A model generated the notes under the pieces. The model saw nothing but the letters and a program-made list of their open reading frames with translations, was not told the origin of the DNA and ran no database searches. This document shows, piece by piece, positions 5,016 through 6,142 of a DNA stretch of 6,142 nt. How positions within the stretch are numbered: position 1 is the stretch's first letter; each line of letters starts with the position of its first letter. The translations under genes were made by a program, and so were the position numbers. The stretch comes from Eubacterium sp. CAG:786 (GTDB lineage Bacteria; Bacillota; Clostridia; Oscillospirales; Ruminococcaceae): NCBI GenBank assembly GCA_000432175.1, contig HF989483.1, forward strand, positions 5,606 through 11,747. The letters run 5' to 3'.

Positions 5016-6142
5016 TTAAGACGTTTTGGCGGTAAATATTCCGTAGATATAAAGATATGGTGTGAAATAGACTGTTTTTGATCGTGCCTCATATCCGGAA
5101 TGTATGCCACAAAATGTCCATTTTCCATTTTCATATACATAAATCGGTCCACCACTGTCACCGTCTTGCGAATGCCCACTTTCTAAATGAGCACTGACAA
5201 GTCCTTTTATTGTTATTGGTTTTCCGTCTTTTTTATAAGTAACATCCTCTGTCCCGAGGGTTGATATTGTTGAATATGTTGACTGTTCGCCGTATTTGTG
5301 ACATATTGTTCCAGCTGGTACAGAATAAGCAGTAGCTGTGATATTTACAGTGTTAATTTTGTATTTTACTTTATTTGTTAATTCGCATTTGCTATAATCG
5401 AATAAATCTATTATGCAAAAGTCGCCATAATTGTCGTCTTCGTATCTGCTATAATTAACAACACCAAAATTTCCTGAATTATTGCCAACTGTGGTATTGA
5501 GTGAGAAAGCATGACCAGCGGTAATAATGGCTTTTTTCCCATTGTGCGAACCACAATATCCTAGCGTTGCTGTACTTAAATAGCTTTTAACCATATCGCC
5601 GCCTATCAAATCATATGAAGAATTTGATAGTGTATTGTCAAAGTTGGCGCCGGATAAAAAGTAGTGTTTACTTTCTGCTGGGTCAACGTAAACATATTCA
5701 ACGTCAATAGGTAATGTACTGTTTCTATTAGATTTATATATAGTTTTCTTTACTGAAGGCAAAACTCCAATTTCAACTTTAGCAATATTATCTTTTACGT
5801 CAACTTTGGAAGACATATATACTATGTCGTTCATATCCTCTAATATAGAGCATCTTGTTTTGTCTGCAAGCTGGTATAATTCATTATAGGAATATTCTAC
5901 TGTATTAAATTCAACACAATCGTAATTTGAGAGTATTTCTTCATAATAGCTGTAATCAGTTGTAGTCAGTTGTAGAACCAGATTGTTATAATCATTGATA
6001 TACTCTCCTGCATAATCATCAGGCAGAATATAGTTATAATTTTCGTCGATTTCAAAAGTGCTATATAAGGTATTGTAGGCATTGAGTGCGTTTTGTTGAA
6101 GGAGCACTTCTTCTGATACTTCAATTTCGTTGCAATTATTCA
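5016..6142 (-). CDS. Secreted trypsin-like serine protease (S1 family, streptogrisin/alpha-lytic type) with propeptide; N-terminus outside window
   Basis: The frame is open from the right edge to TAA 5016-5018, so the signal peptide and true start are not visible. A GTG at 6107 is in frame, but codons upstream of it stay open and read NNCNEIEVSEEV. Numbered from that GTG (363 residues), the first about 160 form a propeptide-like region, including VEYSYNELYQLADKTR and the strand VDVKDNIAKVEIGV, which resembles prodomains of this protease group. The catalytic domain follows: His199 in ITAGHA (codon 5511-5513), Asp229 in YGDFCIID (5421-5423) and Ser318 in GDSGGP (5154-5156). All three triad residues are therefore present in the right order. 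C269 in GTICHKYG corresponds to the conserved cysteine region of streptogrisins, but the usual cysteine after the catalytic His is alanine here. The substrate could be dietary, host or competitor protein. The stop overlaps an ATG of the lipoprotein gene by one base. The DNA is markedly AT-rich. Confidence 0.9.
   Translation of the reverse strand, partial: NNCNEIEVSEEVLLQQNALNAYNTLYSTFEIDENYNYILPDDYAGEYINDYNNLVLQLTTTDYSYYEEILSNYDCVEFNTVEYSYNELYQLADKTRCSILEDMNDIVYMSSKVDVKDNIAKVEIGVLPSVKKTIYKSNRNSTLPIDVEYVYVDPAESKHYFLSGANFDNTLSNSSYDLIGGDMVKSYLSTATLGYCGSHNGKKAIITAGHAFSLNTTVGNNSGNFGVVNYSRYEDDNYGDFCIIDLFDYSKCELTNKVKYKINTVNITATAYSVPAGTICHKYGEQSTYSTISTLGTEDVTYKKDGKPITIKGLVSAHLESGHSQDGDSGGPIYVYENGKWTFCGIHSGYEARSKTVYFTPYLYIYGIFTAKTS

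Noticed and set aside
4853..5035. Short + strand frame over the lipoprotein gene start
   Set aside because: It is antisense to the signal peptide region, with no ribosome binding site or homology.

Overview
The window looks like chromosomal DNA of a gut or rumen Firmicute, most likely a Ruminococcus-type member of the Oscillospiraceae. This is inferred from three things: roughly 50% GC in the transporter genes, Gram-positive style Shine-Dalgarno sites, and a binding-protein/permease/permease sugar importer with no ATPase gene beside it. No rRNA or other taxonomic marker is present, so the assignment is tentative.

Layout, left to right. (1) Bases 1-2325 on the + strand are the 3' part of a CUT1-type carbohydrate ABC importer operon: the C-terminal 128 residues of a solute-binding protein, a MalF-like permease (517-1446) and a MalG-like permease (1450-2325). 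The binding-protein and first permease genes are separated by 127 bases that can fold into an outer stem enclosing two perfect hairpins. The two permease genes are 3 bases apart. The operon ends in a 10-bp GC-rich hairpin (2361-2387). (2) Bases 2403-2891 on the - strand hold the C-terminal half of a NodB-type (CE4) polysaccharide deacetylase that has lost its metal-binding N-terminal half; I read it as a gene remnant. (3) Where its missing 5' part would lie there is a sigma-70 type promoter that matches consensus exactly (TTGACA, 17 bp, TATAAT; 2934-2962). It drives a MATE-family multidrug/cation antiporter gene (2985-4343, +). (4) MATE converges on a - strand pair across a symmetrical AAAACGGC/GCCGTTTT inverted repeat that probably terminates both sides. 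(5) From 4384 to the right edge, in clearly more AT-rich DNA, lie a secreted trypsin/streptogrisin-type serine protease with a propeptide (5016 to beyond 6142) and, overlapping its stop codon, a small lipoprotein with a probable Ig-like beta-sandwich domain (4384-4998).

How the parts work together. The importer genes form one functional unit: capture of an oligosaccharide or sugar and its passage through a heterodimeric pore, with energy probably from a shared ATPase encoded elsewhere. The protease and lipoprotein look like a co-translated surface cassette, and their joint role is unknown. The MATE gene appears to be independently and strongly transcribed. I found no CRISPR array, tRNA, rRNA, transposase or attachment site. 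The features most worth following up are the protease/lipoprotein pair, the structured intergenic RNA in the importer operon, and the deacetylase remnant abutting a perfect promoter.
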